Shown: positions 51,520 to 59,624 of the stretch, piece after piece | Numbering within the stretch: position 1 is the stretch's first letter | Layout of the letters: the number at the start of each line of letters is the position of its first letter | NCBI GenBank assembly: GCA_045617725.1 | Contig: JAZLJD010000023.1 | Span: 55,976-119,975 of the forward strand | Length of the DNA stretch: 64,000 bases | DNA from: JAZLJD01 sp045617725 | GTDB taxonomy: Bacteria > Bacillota > Clostridia > Lachnospirales > Lachnospiraceae | Reading direction: 5' to 3' | Notes under the pieces: generated by a model | What the model was told of the DNA's origin: nothing | The model's input: the letters and a program-made list of their open reading frames with translations, nothing else | Databases searched by the model: none | Program-made: the position numbers and the translations under genes

Positions 51520-52143
51520 ATGGAGAAGGTAGTCATTACAATAGCAAGACAGTATGGTAGCGGCGGTAAGACCATCGGCGCTATGTTGGCAGAAAAGCTC
51601 GGAATCGAGTATTATGACAAGGACTTAATCCGTATGGCTTCGGAAGCGTCCGGAATTAATGTGGGACTTTTTGCAGAGGCAGATGAAGTTCCCAAGGGTG
51701 GTTTACATCGCCTCTTTAAGAAGAAGACGGGAGATGAACCCGTAGCACCAGGAGACAGTGATTTTACCTCAAAGGATAATCTTTTCCAACTGCAGAGTAA
51801 GGCAATCCGTGACATTGCGGACAAGGAATCCTGCGTCATCATCGGACGTTGTGCCGATTACGTGCTTCGTGATTATGACCGCGTTCTTTCCGTATTTGTC
51901 CATGCTCCCATGGATTTCTGCATTGAGCAGGCCATGAAGAAGCATTCCATGTCGCCGAAGGAGATGCAGCACTTCATCCAGAAGACGGATCGTGCCAGAG
52001 CGGAGTATTATCGTTACTATACCGGCCGCGAGTGGACCGATGCGAGAAATTACGATTTGTGTCTCGATTCCTCCAAGCTCGGTTTTGAGCGTTGCGTAGA
52101 GGAAATCATCGCATATATGAACGTGCGTTTTAAGGAGGTCTAG
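51520..52143 (+). CDS. Cytidylate-kinase-like protein
   Basis: A 207-residue P-loop protein of the cytidylate kinase-like group. The P-loop variant is ARQYGSGGKTIG, the middle contains IIGRCADYVL and the late region YYTGREWTDARNYDLCLDS (core DARNYDLCLDS), all seen in this family of uncertain substrate that is distinct from housekeeping Cmk. ATG 51520 follows GAGAGG at nine bases. An in-frame GTG at 51511 overlaps the ribosome site. It sits 14 bases after livF and two bases before ridA, so it may be read on the liv transcript, without an evident functional link. Confidence 0.88.
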   Translation: MEKVVITIARQYGSGGKTIGAMLAEKLGIEYYDKDLIRMASEASGINVGLFAEADEVPKGGLHRLFKKKTGDEPVAPGDSDFTSKDNLFQLQSKAIRDIADKESCVIIGRCADYVLRDYDRVLSVFVHAPMDFCIEQAMKKHSMSPKEMQHFIQKTDRARAEYYRYYTGREWTDARNYDLCLDSSKLGFERCVEEIIAYMNVRFKEV

Positions 52144-52145
52144 TT

Positions 52146-52523
52146 ATGTATAAAGTTCTTAGTACAGAGAAAGCTCCGAAGGCAATCGGTCCTTATTCAC
52201 AGGCTATCGTGGCAGGAGATTTGCTTTTTGCCTCCGGCCAGATTGCCATTAATCCCGCTACGGGCGAATTAAACGGCACGGACATTACAACGCAGACCGA
52301 GCAGGTCATGAAGAATGTCGAAGCCATTTTGAAGGAAGCCGGAATCGGTTTCCAGGATGTTGTAAAGACTACCTGCTTTTTGGCAGATATCAAAGATTTC
52401 GCAGCGTTTAATGAGGTTTACGGACGCTACTTCACCGGTAAGCCGGCCCGTTCCTGCGTCGCAGTCAAGGACCTTCCCAAGGGGGCACTGTGCGAGGTGG
52501 AAGTAATCGGTTATCTTAGATAA
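52146..52523 (+). CDS. ridA: RidA-family enamine/imine deaminase
   Basis: A 125-residue trimeric YjgF/YER057c/UK114 protein that hydrolyses reactive 2-aminoacrylate or iminobutyrate to protect PLP enzymes. Conserved features are AIGPYSQAI, FASGQIAINPATGEL, VVKTTCFLADI and the active-site Arg/Glu in PARSCVAVKDLPKGALCEVEVI (cores ARSCVAV and LCEVEVI). AAGGAGG lies at the end of the preceding gene, two bases of gap. A link to amino acid metabolism, given the liv and arg genes nearby, is plausible. The family usually acts in isoleucine synthesis. Confidence 0.94.
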   Translation: MYKVLSTEKAPKAIGPYSQAIVAGDLLFASGQIAINPATGELNGTDITTQTEQVMKNVEAILKEAGIGFQDVVKTTCFLADIKDFAAFNEVYGRYFTGKPARSCVAVKDLPKGALCEVEVIGYLR

Positions 52524-52545
52524 TTAGGAGTCACATAGGATTCAT

Positions 52546-53478
52546 ATGAAAAAGAAAAGTGCTATTGGAAGCCTGCTGCTTTTTATTACGGCAGTGGTCT
52601 GGGGCGTTGCATTCGTAGCCCAAAGCGAGGGAATGCAGTATGTTGGCCCGCTTACTTTCAACGGCGTCAGATTTATAATCGGTAGCATAGTCATGCTGCC
52701 GGTTATTTTTGTGAAGGACCGTTGTTTTACACATCTTGATAAGGCGGATAGAAAAAAGGAGTGGAAAAGCTCCATGAAGGGTGGTATACTCTGCGGTGTT
52801 GTGCTGTGTACAGCCTCGCTGTTCCAGCAGTACGGGGTGCTCGTGTATTACAATACCGGGGATCCTGTGGGGAAAGCCGGATTTATTACGGCACTGTATA
52901 TCATCATGGTACCGGTCTGCGGTATCTTTATGCGCCAAAAAATACGCCCTCTCGTGTGGGTTGCAGTTATGCTTTCCGCGGTCGGCTTGTATTTTCTGTG
53001 TATTACGGATGTGTTTGCATTCGGAATTGGTGATATTCTGTGCTTTTTCGGAGCCATCTGCTTTACCGGACACATCTATGTGATTGATCATTTTTCGCCC
53101 GGGCATGACGGTGTCAGAATATCCTGCTATCAGTTCTTAGTATGCGGCGCAATCTGTACCATCGGAATGTTTGTTTTTGAAGAACCCCGTATTTCGGATA
53201 TTCTGAATTGTGCCATACCGATTCTTTATGCATCCGTGTGCTCAAGCGGTATTGCATATACCTTCCAGATTATCGGACAGAAGTATGTAGAGCCGGCACT
53301 TGCAAGCCTTATCATGAGCCTTGAGAGTGCGGTTTCGGCGATTGCCGGCGTATTGATCGCGGGTGATGTCCTGTCAACGCGTGAACTTATGGGCTGCATT
53401 ATCATGTTTGCGGCAATTTTATTAGCGCAGCTCGGGGATGTTATCAGCGGCCGTAAAAAGGCCAAAGCGGAGAAATAA
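52546..53478 (+). CDS. EamA/DMT-family transporter
   Basis: A 310-residue inner-membrane protein of ten predicted helices made of two EamA halves (about 8-145 and 160-300). It opens with TAVVWGVAFVAQSEGM, typical of DMT exporters, and the second half has LASLIMSLESAVSAIAGVL. Drug/metabolite transporters export or import amino acids, nucleosides or cofactors, and the substrate is unknown. It lies 22 bases after ridA and one base before the next permease gene, so the latter two are probably one transcript. Confidence 0.88.
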   Translation: MKKKSAIGSLLLFITAVVWGVAFVAQSEGMQYVGPLTFNGVRFIIGSIVMLPVIFVKDRCFTHLDKADRKKEWKSSMKGGILCGVVLCTASLFQQYGVLVYYNTGDPVGKAGFITALYIIMVPVCGIFMRQKIRPLVWVAVMLSAVGLYFLCITDVFAFGIGDILCFFGAICFTGHIYVIDHFSPGHDGVRISCYQFLVCGAICTIGMFVFEEPRISDILNCAIPILYASVCSSGIAYTFQIIGQKYVEPALASLIMSLESAVSAIAGVLIAGDVLSTRELMGCIIMFAAILLAQLGDVISGRKKAKAEK

Positions 53479-53479
53479 C

Positions 53480-54862
53480 ATGACACTTACCATTATTTTA
53501 AGTATTGCAACCTGTTTGGGCCTTATTGCAGTGGTACTGCTTAAGCCGAACATGACCATAGGTTCCCACACCGTTGATTTAAGCTGGGTTGAGGCACTGC
53601 TTGGAGCAGTGCTTTTTATCGTACTCGGATGCATAAGTCCCAAGGAAGTGCTCATGGGAATTACGGCTTCCGGGGCGGTGAATCCCATAAAAATACTGGT
53701 TCTCTTTATTTCCATGACGATGCTCAGTGTGTACCTTGACAGCATCGGCTTTTTTTCGTACCTCGCGGGAATGGTCATGTATCGTACAAAGGGAAGCCGG
53801 AAGAGCCTGTTTTTCATTCTCTACATTCTGGTTTCCGTTCTGACCGTGTTTACTTCCAATGACATTATTATCTTAACGTTCACACCGTTCATCTGTTACT
53901 TCACAAAGAGTGCCCGCATCGATCCCCTTCCTTATCTGATTGCGGAATTCGTGGCGGCCAATACCTGGAGTATGGCACTTATCATCGGAAACCCCACGAA
54001 TATCTATCTGGCTACCGGTGCATCCATCGGCTTTGTGGAATACATGGTGAACATGCTGCTCCCCACGGCCTGCGGTGCTCTGACGGCTATGTTGCTTTTG
54101 TTCCTCATATTCCGTAAGGAATTAAGTCGTCCCATGACTCCGCATCCGCATGCGGTGGAGAAGCCGGACCGCGTCGGCCTGATCATCGGTCTTGTGCATC
54201 TTGGCGGTTGCACGGCCTGCCTGGTGGTATCGTCCTATGTGGGCCTTGAAATGTGGATTATCACATTCTTTTTTGCCCTGAGTCTGTTTATAACAACCCT
54301 GATTTCCTCACTTATTCGAAGGAAAAAGCCGGTAGAGCTTACGGAGTGCCTGCGTCGTGCTCCCTGGCAACTCATTCCCTTCGTCCTTTCGATGTTTGTT
54401 ATGGTTCTGGCACTGAATCGCTACGGTGTTACGGAGATGGTGGCTTCGGCCCTTGACCACTTAAGCGGCACGGCATTGATTCATTCCGGCCACAGCGGAG
54501 AGAGCCTTTTGGTTTCCGTCCGTTACGGAATTTCCTCGGTCCTGGCTGCGAATTTCATGAACAATATCCCGATGAGCGTATTCTACTCAGATGTGCTGAA
54601 TAAGGCACAGCTCGGGCTTTCGGTGTACGGAGCGGAGCCTGCTCTTAAGATGAGCGAGTGTGCGACCTATGCGACCATCGCGGGTTCGAATATCGGCGCC
54701 ATTCTGACGCCCGTGGGAGCCCTGGCCGGCATCATGTGGAGTCAGATGCTCAAGAAGAATCATGTCACCTTTAAATTCTCCAATTATGTGAAGTGCGGAA
54801 TGACGATCGGTATTCCGTCTATGCTGGTTACCAGCCTTGTGATATGGCTGATGGTAGGGTAG
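53480..54862 (+). CDS. ArsB/SLC13-like ion transporter-superfamily permease
   Basis: A 460-residue membrane protein with about eleven hydrophobic segments. It has the pattern of the ion transporter superfamily: two half repeats, the first with FTSNDIIILTFTPFICY and ALIIGNPTNIYLATG, the second with AANFMNNIPMSVFYSD and TIAGSNIGAILTPVGALAG. The paired NPT and GSN(I/L)GA motifs are seen in ArsB, NhaD and SLC13 carriers. I cannot decide between anion (citrate, sulfate, arsenite) and Na+/H+ transport. ATG 53480 follows the EamA gene with a one-base gap. It ends at a strong bidirectional terminator. Confidence 0.8.
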   Translation: MTLTIILSIATCLGLIAVVLLKPNMTIGSHTVDLSWVEALLGAVLFIVLGCISPKEVLMGITASGAVNPIKILVLFISMTMLSVYLDSIGFFSYLAGMVMYRTKGSRKSLFFILYILVSVLTVFTSNDIIILTFTPFICYFTKSARIDPLPYLIAEFVAANTWSMALIIGNPTNIYLATGASIGFVEYMVNMLLPTACGALTAMLLLFLIFRKELSRPMTPHPHAVEKPDRVGLIIGLVHLGGCTACLVVSSYVGLEMWIITFFFALSLFITTLISSLIRRKKPVELTECLRRAPWQLIPFVLSMFVMVLALNRYGVTEMVASALDHLSGTALIHSGHSGESLLVSVRYGISSVLAANFMNNIPMSVFYSDVLNKAQLGLSVYGAEPALKMSECATYATIAGSNIGAILTPVGALAGIMWSQMLKKNHVTFKFSNYVKCGMTIGIPSMLVTSLVIWLMVG

Positions 54863-54885
54863 AGTCGTAGTGAAAGCAAAAAAAC

Positions 54886-54932
54886 AAGTGCCCCGGACGG
54901 GAGTTGATTCCCGGCCCGAGGCACTTTTTTAC
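54886..54932. terminator. Bidirectional terminator between convergent genes
   Basis: AAGTGCC (54886-54892) pairs with GGCACTT (54920-54926), with a GC-rich inner CGGGA/TCCCG stem. An A-run precedes it and TTTTTT follows. It serves the permease (+) and DUF1294/argG (-) genes. Confidence 0.92.
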
Positions 54933-55225
54933 ATGATTTTTATGGATAAATCCATGAGGCAGATGACTGCAATCACCGCAATGAGTTCGAGGATTCCGAT
55001 AATCGGGAGGCCAAAAACGAACTTGGCATGGCGGGTTTTGTGGCGGAAGGTATACATACCGAGGATACCGCCTAAGGCGCCGCCCATGAGAGCCCAAATG
55101 AAGAAGGTTATCTCGGGGATACGCCAGTCATGGTTCTGTGCTTTCCTTTTGTCAACGCCCATCAGAATGAAGTTCACGAGATTGACGACAAAGAGGTAAG
55201 CAAGCAGGATTAAGATTACTTCCAT
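54929..55225 (-). CDS. DUF1294 small membrane protein
   Basis: A 98-residue protein of the DUF1294 family with two hydrophobic ends (about 3-22 and 75-95) and a middle segment. The conserved core MGVDKRKAQNHDWRIPE is followed by GGALGGILGMYTFRHKTRH (core ALGGILGMYTFRHKT). The function is unknown. Family members sometimes pair with cold-shock or RNA-related domains, but this one stands alone. The start overlaps the argG stop by ten bases, so it is probably translated from the argG mRNA, and a strong terminator follows. Confidence 0.88.
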   Translation of the reverse strand: MEVILILLAYLFVVNLVNFILMGVDKRKAQNHDWRIPEITFFIWALMGGALGGILGMYTFRHKTRHAKFVFGLPIIGILELIAVIAVICLMDLSIKIM

Positions 55226-56460
55226 AATCCGAAGATTCCTTTTTTGCTTTCAACTTCCTGCATCTTCATGGCACGTACTTTGGTGGAAAGACCGAAGAGG
55301 TTGATGAAGCCTTCTGCATCGTGATGATCGTAAAGGTCACCGGTGGTGAAGGAAGCGATGCTTTCGTTGTACAGTGAATAAGGAGAAGTCGTGCCGGCTT
55401 TGATGATGTTGCCCTTGTAGAGCTTGAACTTAACTTCACCGGTTACGTACTGCTGGGTGCTTTCAATGAATGCCTGAGCAGCCTCACGAAGAGGAGAGAA
55501 CCACTTGCCTTCGTAAACGATCTGAGCAAATTTCTGGCCCATCTCAGCCTTCTCGCGATAGGTGTCACGGTCGAGGATTAATTCCTCAAGCTGCTGATGT
55601 GCTTCATAGAGAATGGTTCCTCCGGGGGTTTCATAAACGCCACGGCTCTTCATACCAACAACACGGTTCTCTACGATATCTACGATACCGATACCGTGCT
55701 TGCCGCCGAGTACGTTAAGCTGGCGGATGATATCGGAAACTTTCTTCTTCTCACCGTTGATTGCTACGGGAACACCCTTCTCAAAGGTGATGGTTACATA
55801 CTCGCCTTCATCGGGAGCCTTCTCGGGACGAACGCCCAGAACAAGAAGGTGATCGAAGTTGGGCTCATTGGCAGGATCCTCAAGCTCAAGTCCTTCATGG
55901 CTGATGTGCCAGATGTTACGGTCACGGCTGTAGGAATTGTCAGCGGAGAAGGGAAGGTCGATGCCGTGTGCCTTGCAGTAAGCAATTTCGGATTCACGGG
56001 AATCAAGGGTCCATTTCTCATTTCTCCAAGCTGCGATAATCTTAAGGTCGGGAGCAAGTGCTTTGATACCGAGTTCGAAACGAATCTGGTCATTGCCCTT
56101 ACCGGTAGCGCCGTGGCAGATTGCGGTAGCGCCTTCCTTACGAGCGATTTCAACGAGCTTCTTGGCAATTAAGGGACGAGCCATGGAAGTACCGAGTAAG
56201 TACTTGTTCTCGTATACGGCATGAGCCTGTACACAGGGAACGATGTAATCGTCACAGAATTCATCGACAACATCGATGATGTATAATTTCTCGGCGCCGC
56301 AGTACTTTGCACGCTCTTCCAAACCGTCGAGCTCGCTTTCCTGACCGCAGTCGATACATACGCATACAACTTCGTAATCAAAATTTTCCTTTAACCAGGG
56401 AATGATGGCGGTGGTATCAAGTCCACCGGAGTAAGCAAGAATAACTTTTTCTTTTGCCAT
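55216..56460 (-). CDS. argG: Argininosuccinate synthase ArgG
   Basis: A 414-residue ATP-dependent ligase joining citrulline and aspartate in arginine synthesis. The N-terminal P-loop is LAYSGGLDTTAIIPWL. The family segments IAICHGATGKGND (core CHGATGKGNDQ) and RDRNIWHISHEG are present, and its length is normal. GGAGG precedes the ATG on the - strand. It is divergent from argC with a shared 270-base control region holding ARG-box-like sites. argH is not in the window, so argininosuccinate lyase must be encoded elsewhere. Confidence 0.97.
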   Translation of the reverse strand: MAKEKVILAYSGGLDTTAIIPWLKENFDYEVVCVCIDCGQESELDGLEERAKYCGAEKLYIIDVVDEFCDDYIVPCVQAHAVYENKYLLGTSMARPLIAKKLVEIARKEGATAICHGATGKGNDQIRFELGIKALAPDLKIIAAWRNEKWTLDSRESEIAYCKAHGIDLPFSADNSYSRDRNIWHISHEGLELEDPANEPNFDHLLVLGVRPEKAPDEGEYVTITFEKGVPVAINGEKKKVSDIIRQLNVLGGKHGIGIVDIVENRVVGMKSRGVYETPGGTILYEAHQQLEELILDRDTYREKAEMGQKFAQIVYEGKWFSPLREAAQAFIESTQQYVTGEVKFKLYKGNIIKAGTTSPYSLYNESIASFTTGDLYDHHDAEGFINLFGLSTKVRAMKMQEVESKKGIFGLWK

Positions 56461-56495
56461 GATAAGCCTCCAAATAATGATGATTTATAGCTACT

Positions 56496-56547
56496 CGCAT
56501 AATATACAACATTCCTTATAAGAATGCAATAGGGTAATTATGCAAAT
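56496..56547 (-). promoter_or_regulatory. argG promoter overlapped by ArgR-box-like sites
   Basis: On the - strand, TTGCAT (56524-56529) and TATATT (56501-56506) are 17 bases apart. An ARG-box-like palindrome CGCATAATATACAAC (56496-56510) covers the -10 and another (56530-56547, core TAATTATGCAAAT) lies upstream. Repression by ArgR with arginine is the expected control. Confidence 0.6.
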
Positions 56548-56592
56548 ATTTCCACAAAATATACATAAAATATTATTTTTATGCAAAAAACA

Positions 56593-56632
56593 CTTGAATA
56601 ATATGCAATTGCTATGTATACTTATGCAAATG
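56593..56632 (+). promoter_or_regulatory. ArgR-box-like sites upstream of argC
   Basis: CTTGAATAATATGCAATT (56593-56610) closely resembles the Bacillus-type ARG box, and a second weaker site (ATGTATACTTATGCAAAT) lies at 56614-56631, about two helical turns on. A TATAAT at 56705-56710 is the probable argC -10, with a weak -35. Confidence 0.6.
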
Positions 56633-56730
56633 ATACAACGGAGAATTGGTTCTTGTAATGAATCCGCTAATAACATAAAATTATGGTTTAGGATTTGTAT
56701 CATATATAATAAAGAAAGAAGGAAGAGTTT

Positions 56731-57786
56731 ATGATTAAAGTAGGTATTATTGGATCAACCGGTTATGCAGGCGGTGAACTCGTTCGAATCCTTATGAATC
56801 ATCCGGAAGCAGAAATCGTATGGTATGGCTCCCGTAGTTATGTGGATGAGAAATATGCTTCCGTATATAGAAACTTTTTTGAAATCGTAGACGACAAATG
56901 CTTAGATGACAATATAGAAGAACTTGCAGGAAAGGCAGATGTAATCTTTACGGCAACGCCGCAGGGCTACCTGGCAGGCCTTTTGAATGAGGAGCTGCTT
57001 TCAAAGTGTAAGTTCATCGATCTTTCCGCAGATTATCGTTTGAAAGACGTAGCGGTATATGAGAAATGGTACAAGCTTGAGCACAAATCTCCGGAGCTTA
57101 TTAAGAAGGCCGTATACGGCCTGTGCGAGTTAAATCGTGAGGAGATTAAGAAGACCCGTCTTGTTGCGAATCCCGGCTGCTACACAACCTGTTCCATTCT
57201 GACCTGTTATCCGCTTGTTAAGGACGGTCTCATCGATCCGAACACCATTATCGTGGACGCCAAGAGCGGAACGAGCGGTGCCGGCCGAGGTGCCAAGGTT
57301 GACAATCTGTTCTGCGAGGTAAACGAGAACATCAAGGCTTACGGGGTTGCCACCCATCGTCATACTCCCGAAATTGAGGAGCAGCTTTCCTACGCATGCG
57401 GGGAGGACGTCGTAATCAACTTTACGCCGCACCTCGTACCCATGAACCGCGGTATCCTTGTTACCGCGTATGCTTCCTTAAATAAGAAAGCAGACGGAAC
57501 CTATCCTAATGAGGAGGAGGTAAGAAGTTCCTATAATGCGGCTTACGCCAAAGAGAAATTCGTCCGCGTGCTTTCAAGTGGTGTGAATCCGGAGACCCGT
57601 TGGGTGGAAGGCAGCAACTACGTGGATGTTAACTTTAGGATTGACGAAAGAACGCATCGTGTCATCATGATGGGAGCCCTTGACAATATCGTAAAGGGCG
57701 CTGCCGGTCAGGCAGTACAGAATATGAACTTAATTTTTGGCCTTAAGGAAGACATGGGCCTTACCATGCCGCCCATTTTCCCTTAA
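56731..57786 (+). CDS. argC: N-acetyl-gamma-glutamyl-phosphate reductase ArgC
   Basis: A 351-residue NADPH-dependent reductase, third step of arginine synthesis. The N-terminal GSTGYAGGELVR is the dinucleotide-binding loop. The catalytic Cys lies in ANPGCYTTCS, and the conserved His in HRHTPEIEEQL. GAAGGAAG precedes ATG 56731. First gene of the + strand arg run, ending 19 bases before the acetyltransferase start. Confidence 0.96.
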   Translation: MIKVGIIGSTGYAGGELVRILMNHPEAEIVWYGSRSYVDEKYASVYRNFFEIVDDKCLDDNIEELAGKADVIFTATPQGYLAGLLNEELLSKCKFIDLSADYRLKDVAVYEKWYKLEHKSPELIKKAVYGLCELNREEIKKTRLVANPGCYTTCSILTCYPLVKDGLIDPNTIIVDAKSGTSGAGRGAKVDNLFCEVNENIKAYGVATHRHTPEIEEQLSYACGEDVVINFTPHLVPMNRGILVTAYASLNKKADGTYPNEEEVRSSYNAAYAKEKFVRVLSSGVNPETRWVEGSNYVDVNFRIDERTHRVIMMGALDNIVKGAAGQAVQNMNLIFGLKEDMGLTMPPIFP

Positions 57787-57805
57787 GGATTCGGAAAGGA
57801 GCAAC

Positions 57806-58255
57806 ATGGCAGATATCAGAATTATGACGAGTGAGGATTACGACGGGGTGAAGGACCTTTGGATGAAGATAAAGGGCTTTGCAATCCGCTCCATCGATGA
57901 TTCACGGGTGGGTGTGGAGCGATTCCTTAAAAGAAATCCCACCACCAGCATCGTTGCCGTGGAGGACGGACGTGTGGTCGGCGCCATTTTGTGCGGTCAC
58001 GACGGAAGGCGCGGCTGCTTTTACCATGTGTGCGTGGATCCCGACTACCGACGACGCGGAATCGGCAAGGCCATGGTCGTTATGGCAATGGAGGCTCTTC
58101 AGAAAGAGGAAATCAACAAGGTCAGCCTGATTGCCTTTACAAGTAACGATATCGGCAATGCTTTTTGGCACGAGCTGGGCTGGACCAAACGGGAAGACTT
58201 AAATTATTACGACTTTACATTAAATAAAGAGAATATCATTCGCTACAACGAGTAG
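57806..58255 (+). CDS. GNAT-family N-acetyltransferase
   Basis: A 149-residue GNAT domain with the acetyl-CoA loop VDPDYRRRGIGKAMV and a C-terminal NAFWHELGW motif. AAAGGAG lies six bases before ATG 57806. An in-frame start at 57737 overlaps argC and is not supported. Its place between argC and argJ suggests a link to arginine synthesis, perhaps as an N-acetylglutamate synthase substitute, but ArgJ downstream can already perform that acetylation, and the sequence lacks an amino-acid-kinase domain. It could equally modify an unrelated amine. Confidence 0.85.
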   Translation: MADIRIMTSEDYDGVKDLWMKIKGFAIRSIDDSRVGVERFLKRNPTTSIVAVEDGRVVGAILCGHDGRRGCFYHVCVDPDYRRRGIGKAMVVMAMEALQKEEINKVSLIAFTSNDIGNAFWHELGWTKREDLNYYDFTLNKENIIRYNE

Positions 58256-58275
58256 CGGGATTGGAATGCGAGGAT

Positions 58276-58386
58276 TAGTGTGAAAAATGCAGGCATTTTT
58301 CACGCGACACTTTGTGTCGCAATCCGTAGCAGCTTCGCTGCAATGCAGTGAAGGGCTAAATATACCGGATTGCGAAATGCGAGGAT
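58276..58386 (+). repeat. 111-bp structured repeat, copy C
   Basis: Same unit as at 37396-37616, complete and with all hairpins intact, within the arg operon between the GNAT and argJ genes. About 20 bases before it (58257-58275, GGGATTGGAATGCGAGGAT) look like the tail of another, deleted copy. It ends four bases before the argJ ATG. Confidence 0.92.
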
Positions 58387-58390
58387 TAGG

Positions 58391-59614
58391 ATGAAAGTTA
58401 TCGAAGGCGGAATTACAGCTACACAGGGCTTTATGGCAGCTTCCTGTGCGGCAGGAATTAAATACAAGGGAAGAACCGACATGGCACTTGTGTACAGCAG
58501 TGAGCCCTGCATTACAGCGGGCACCTACACCACCAATGTTGTCAAGGCGGCTCCCGTTTTGTGGGACAAGGAACTCTCGGATTCAGACAGATGCGCGCAG
58601 GCCGTTATCGTGAATTCCGGTATCGCCAATGCCTGTACGGGCAAGGAAGGCTATGAAATCTGCCGTGCTACCTGTAAGGCTGCGGAGGAATATCTGGGTG
58701 TTCCGGCAGACGGTGTATTCGTAGCATCCACCGGTGTAATCGGCATGCAGATTCCGGTCGACAAGATTACGGCCGGTGTAAAGATGCTTTCCGAGGGCAA
58801 AAAAGCAGGTCTTGAGGCAGGAACGCTTGCTTCCAAGGCTATTATGACGACGGATACCGTCAATAAGGAAATTGCGGTTTCCTTTGAGGCCGGCGGCAAG
58901 ACGGTTACTATCGGCGGTATGTGTAAGGGAAGCGGTATGATTCACCCGAATATGTGTACCATGCTCGGATTTCTGTCGACGGACCTTAATATTTCCAAGA
59001 AGCTCTTACAGAAGGCTCTTTCTACCGTTGTGGTTGACAGCTTCAATATGATTACCGTAGACGGAGATACTTCCACGAACGATTCCCTCATTATCATGGC
59101 CAATAAGCTGGCCGGTAACAAGGAAATCACCACGGAGGATGCGGACTACGAGGCATTTCTTGAGGCACTTATGTTTGTAACGAAGAATCTTGCAATGCGT
59201 ATGGCGGCAGACGGAGAGGGCGCTACAAAGCTCTTTGAAGCCCATGTCGTAAACGCCCGCACGAAGGAGGATGCAAGAACTCTTTCGAAGGCAATCGTCG
59301 GCTCGAATCTTTCCAAGGCAGCTATCTATGGTTGCGATGCGAATTTCGGACGTTTCCTGTGTGCAATGGGTTATTCCGGAGCACAGTTTGACCAAAACGA
59401 TGTGGAATTATTCTTTGTGGGCCAAAGCGGCAAGGTTGAAGTATTCGATCACGGTACCCCGCTTGACTTCGATGAGGACCTGGCAGTCCTTATCATGAAG
59501 GAAGAGAAGGTCACCGTATTTGTGGATATGCATGAAGGTACGGAGGAAGCAACCGCCTGGGGCTGCGACCTTACCTACGATTATGTCAAGATTAATGCGG
59601 ACTACCGCTCATAG
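58391..59614 (+). CDS. argJ: Bifunctional ornithine acetyltransferase / N-acetylglutamate synthase ArgJ
   Basis: A 407-residue Ntn-type enzyme that moves the acetyl group from acetylornithine to glutamate. It self-cleaves at the motif GSGMIHPNMCTMLGF, where Thr190 becomes the N-terminal nucleophile of the beta chain. The preceding residue is Cys rather than the more usual Ala. The GVASTGVIG-like segment reads FVASTGVIGMQIP. ATG 58391 follows GAGGATTAGG, which is contributed by the end of the 111-bp repeat. An in-frame start at 58370 lies inside the repeat. Recycling of acetyl groups by ArgJ is consistent with the absence of argE/argA. Confidence 0.95.
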   Translation: MKVIEGGITATQGFMAASCAAGIKYKGRTDMALVYSSEPCITAGTYTTNVVKAAPVLWDKELSDSDRCAQAVIVNSGIANACTGKEGYEICRATCKAAEEYLGVPADGVFVASTGVIGMQIPVDKITAGVKMLSEGKKAGLEAGTLASKAIMTTDTVNKEIAVSFEAGGKTVTIGGMCKGSGMIHPNMCTMLGFLSTDLNISKKLLQKALSTVVVDSFNMITVDGDTSTNDSLIIMANKLAGNKEITTEDADYEAFLEALMFVTKNLAMRMAADGEGATKLFEAHVVNARTKEDARTLSKAIVGSNLSKAAIYGCDANFGRFLCAMGYSGAQFDQNDVELFFVGQSGKVEVFDHGTPLDFDEDLAVLIMKEEKVTVFVDMHEGTEEATAWGCDLTYDYVKINADYRS

Positions 59615-59624
59615 GTTTTGGTTT

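Noticed and set aside
56461..56730. T-box leader upstream of argG or argC
   Set aside because: No T-box consensus or antiterminator/terminator pair is visible; the palindromic ARG-box-like sites explain the region.
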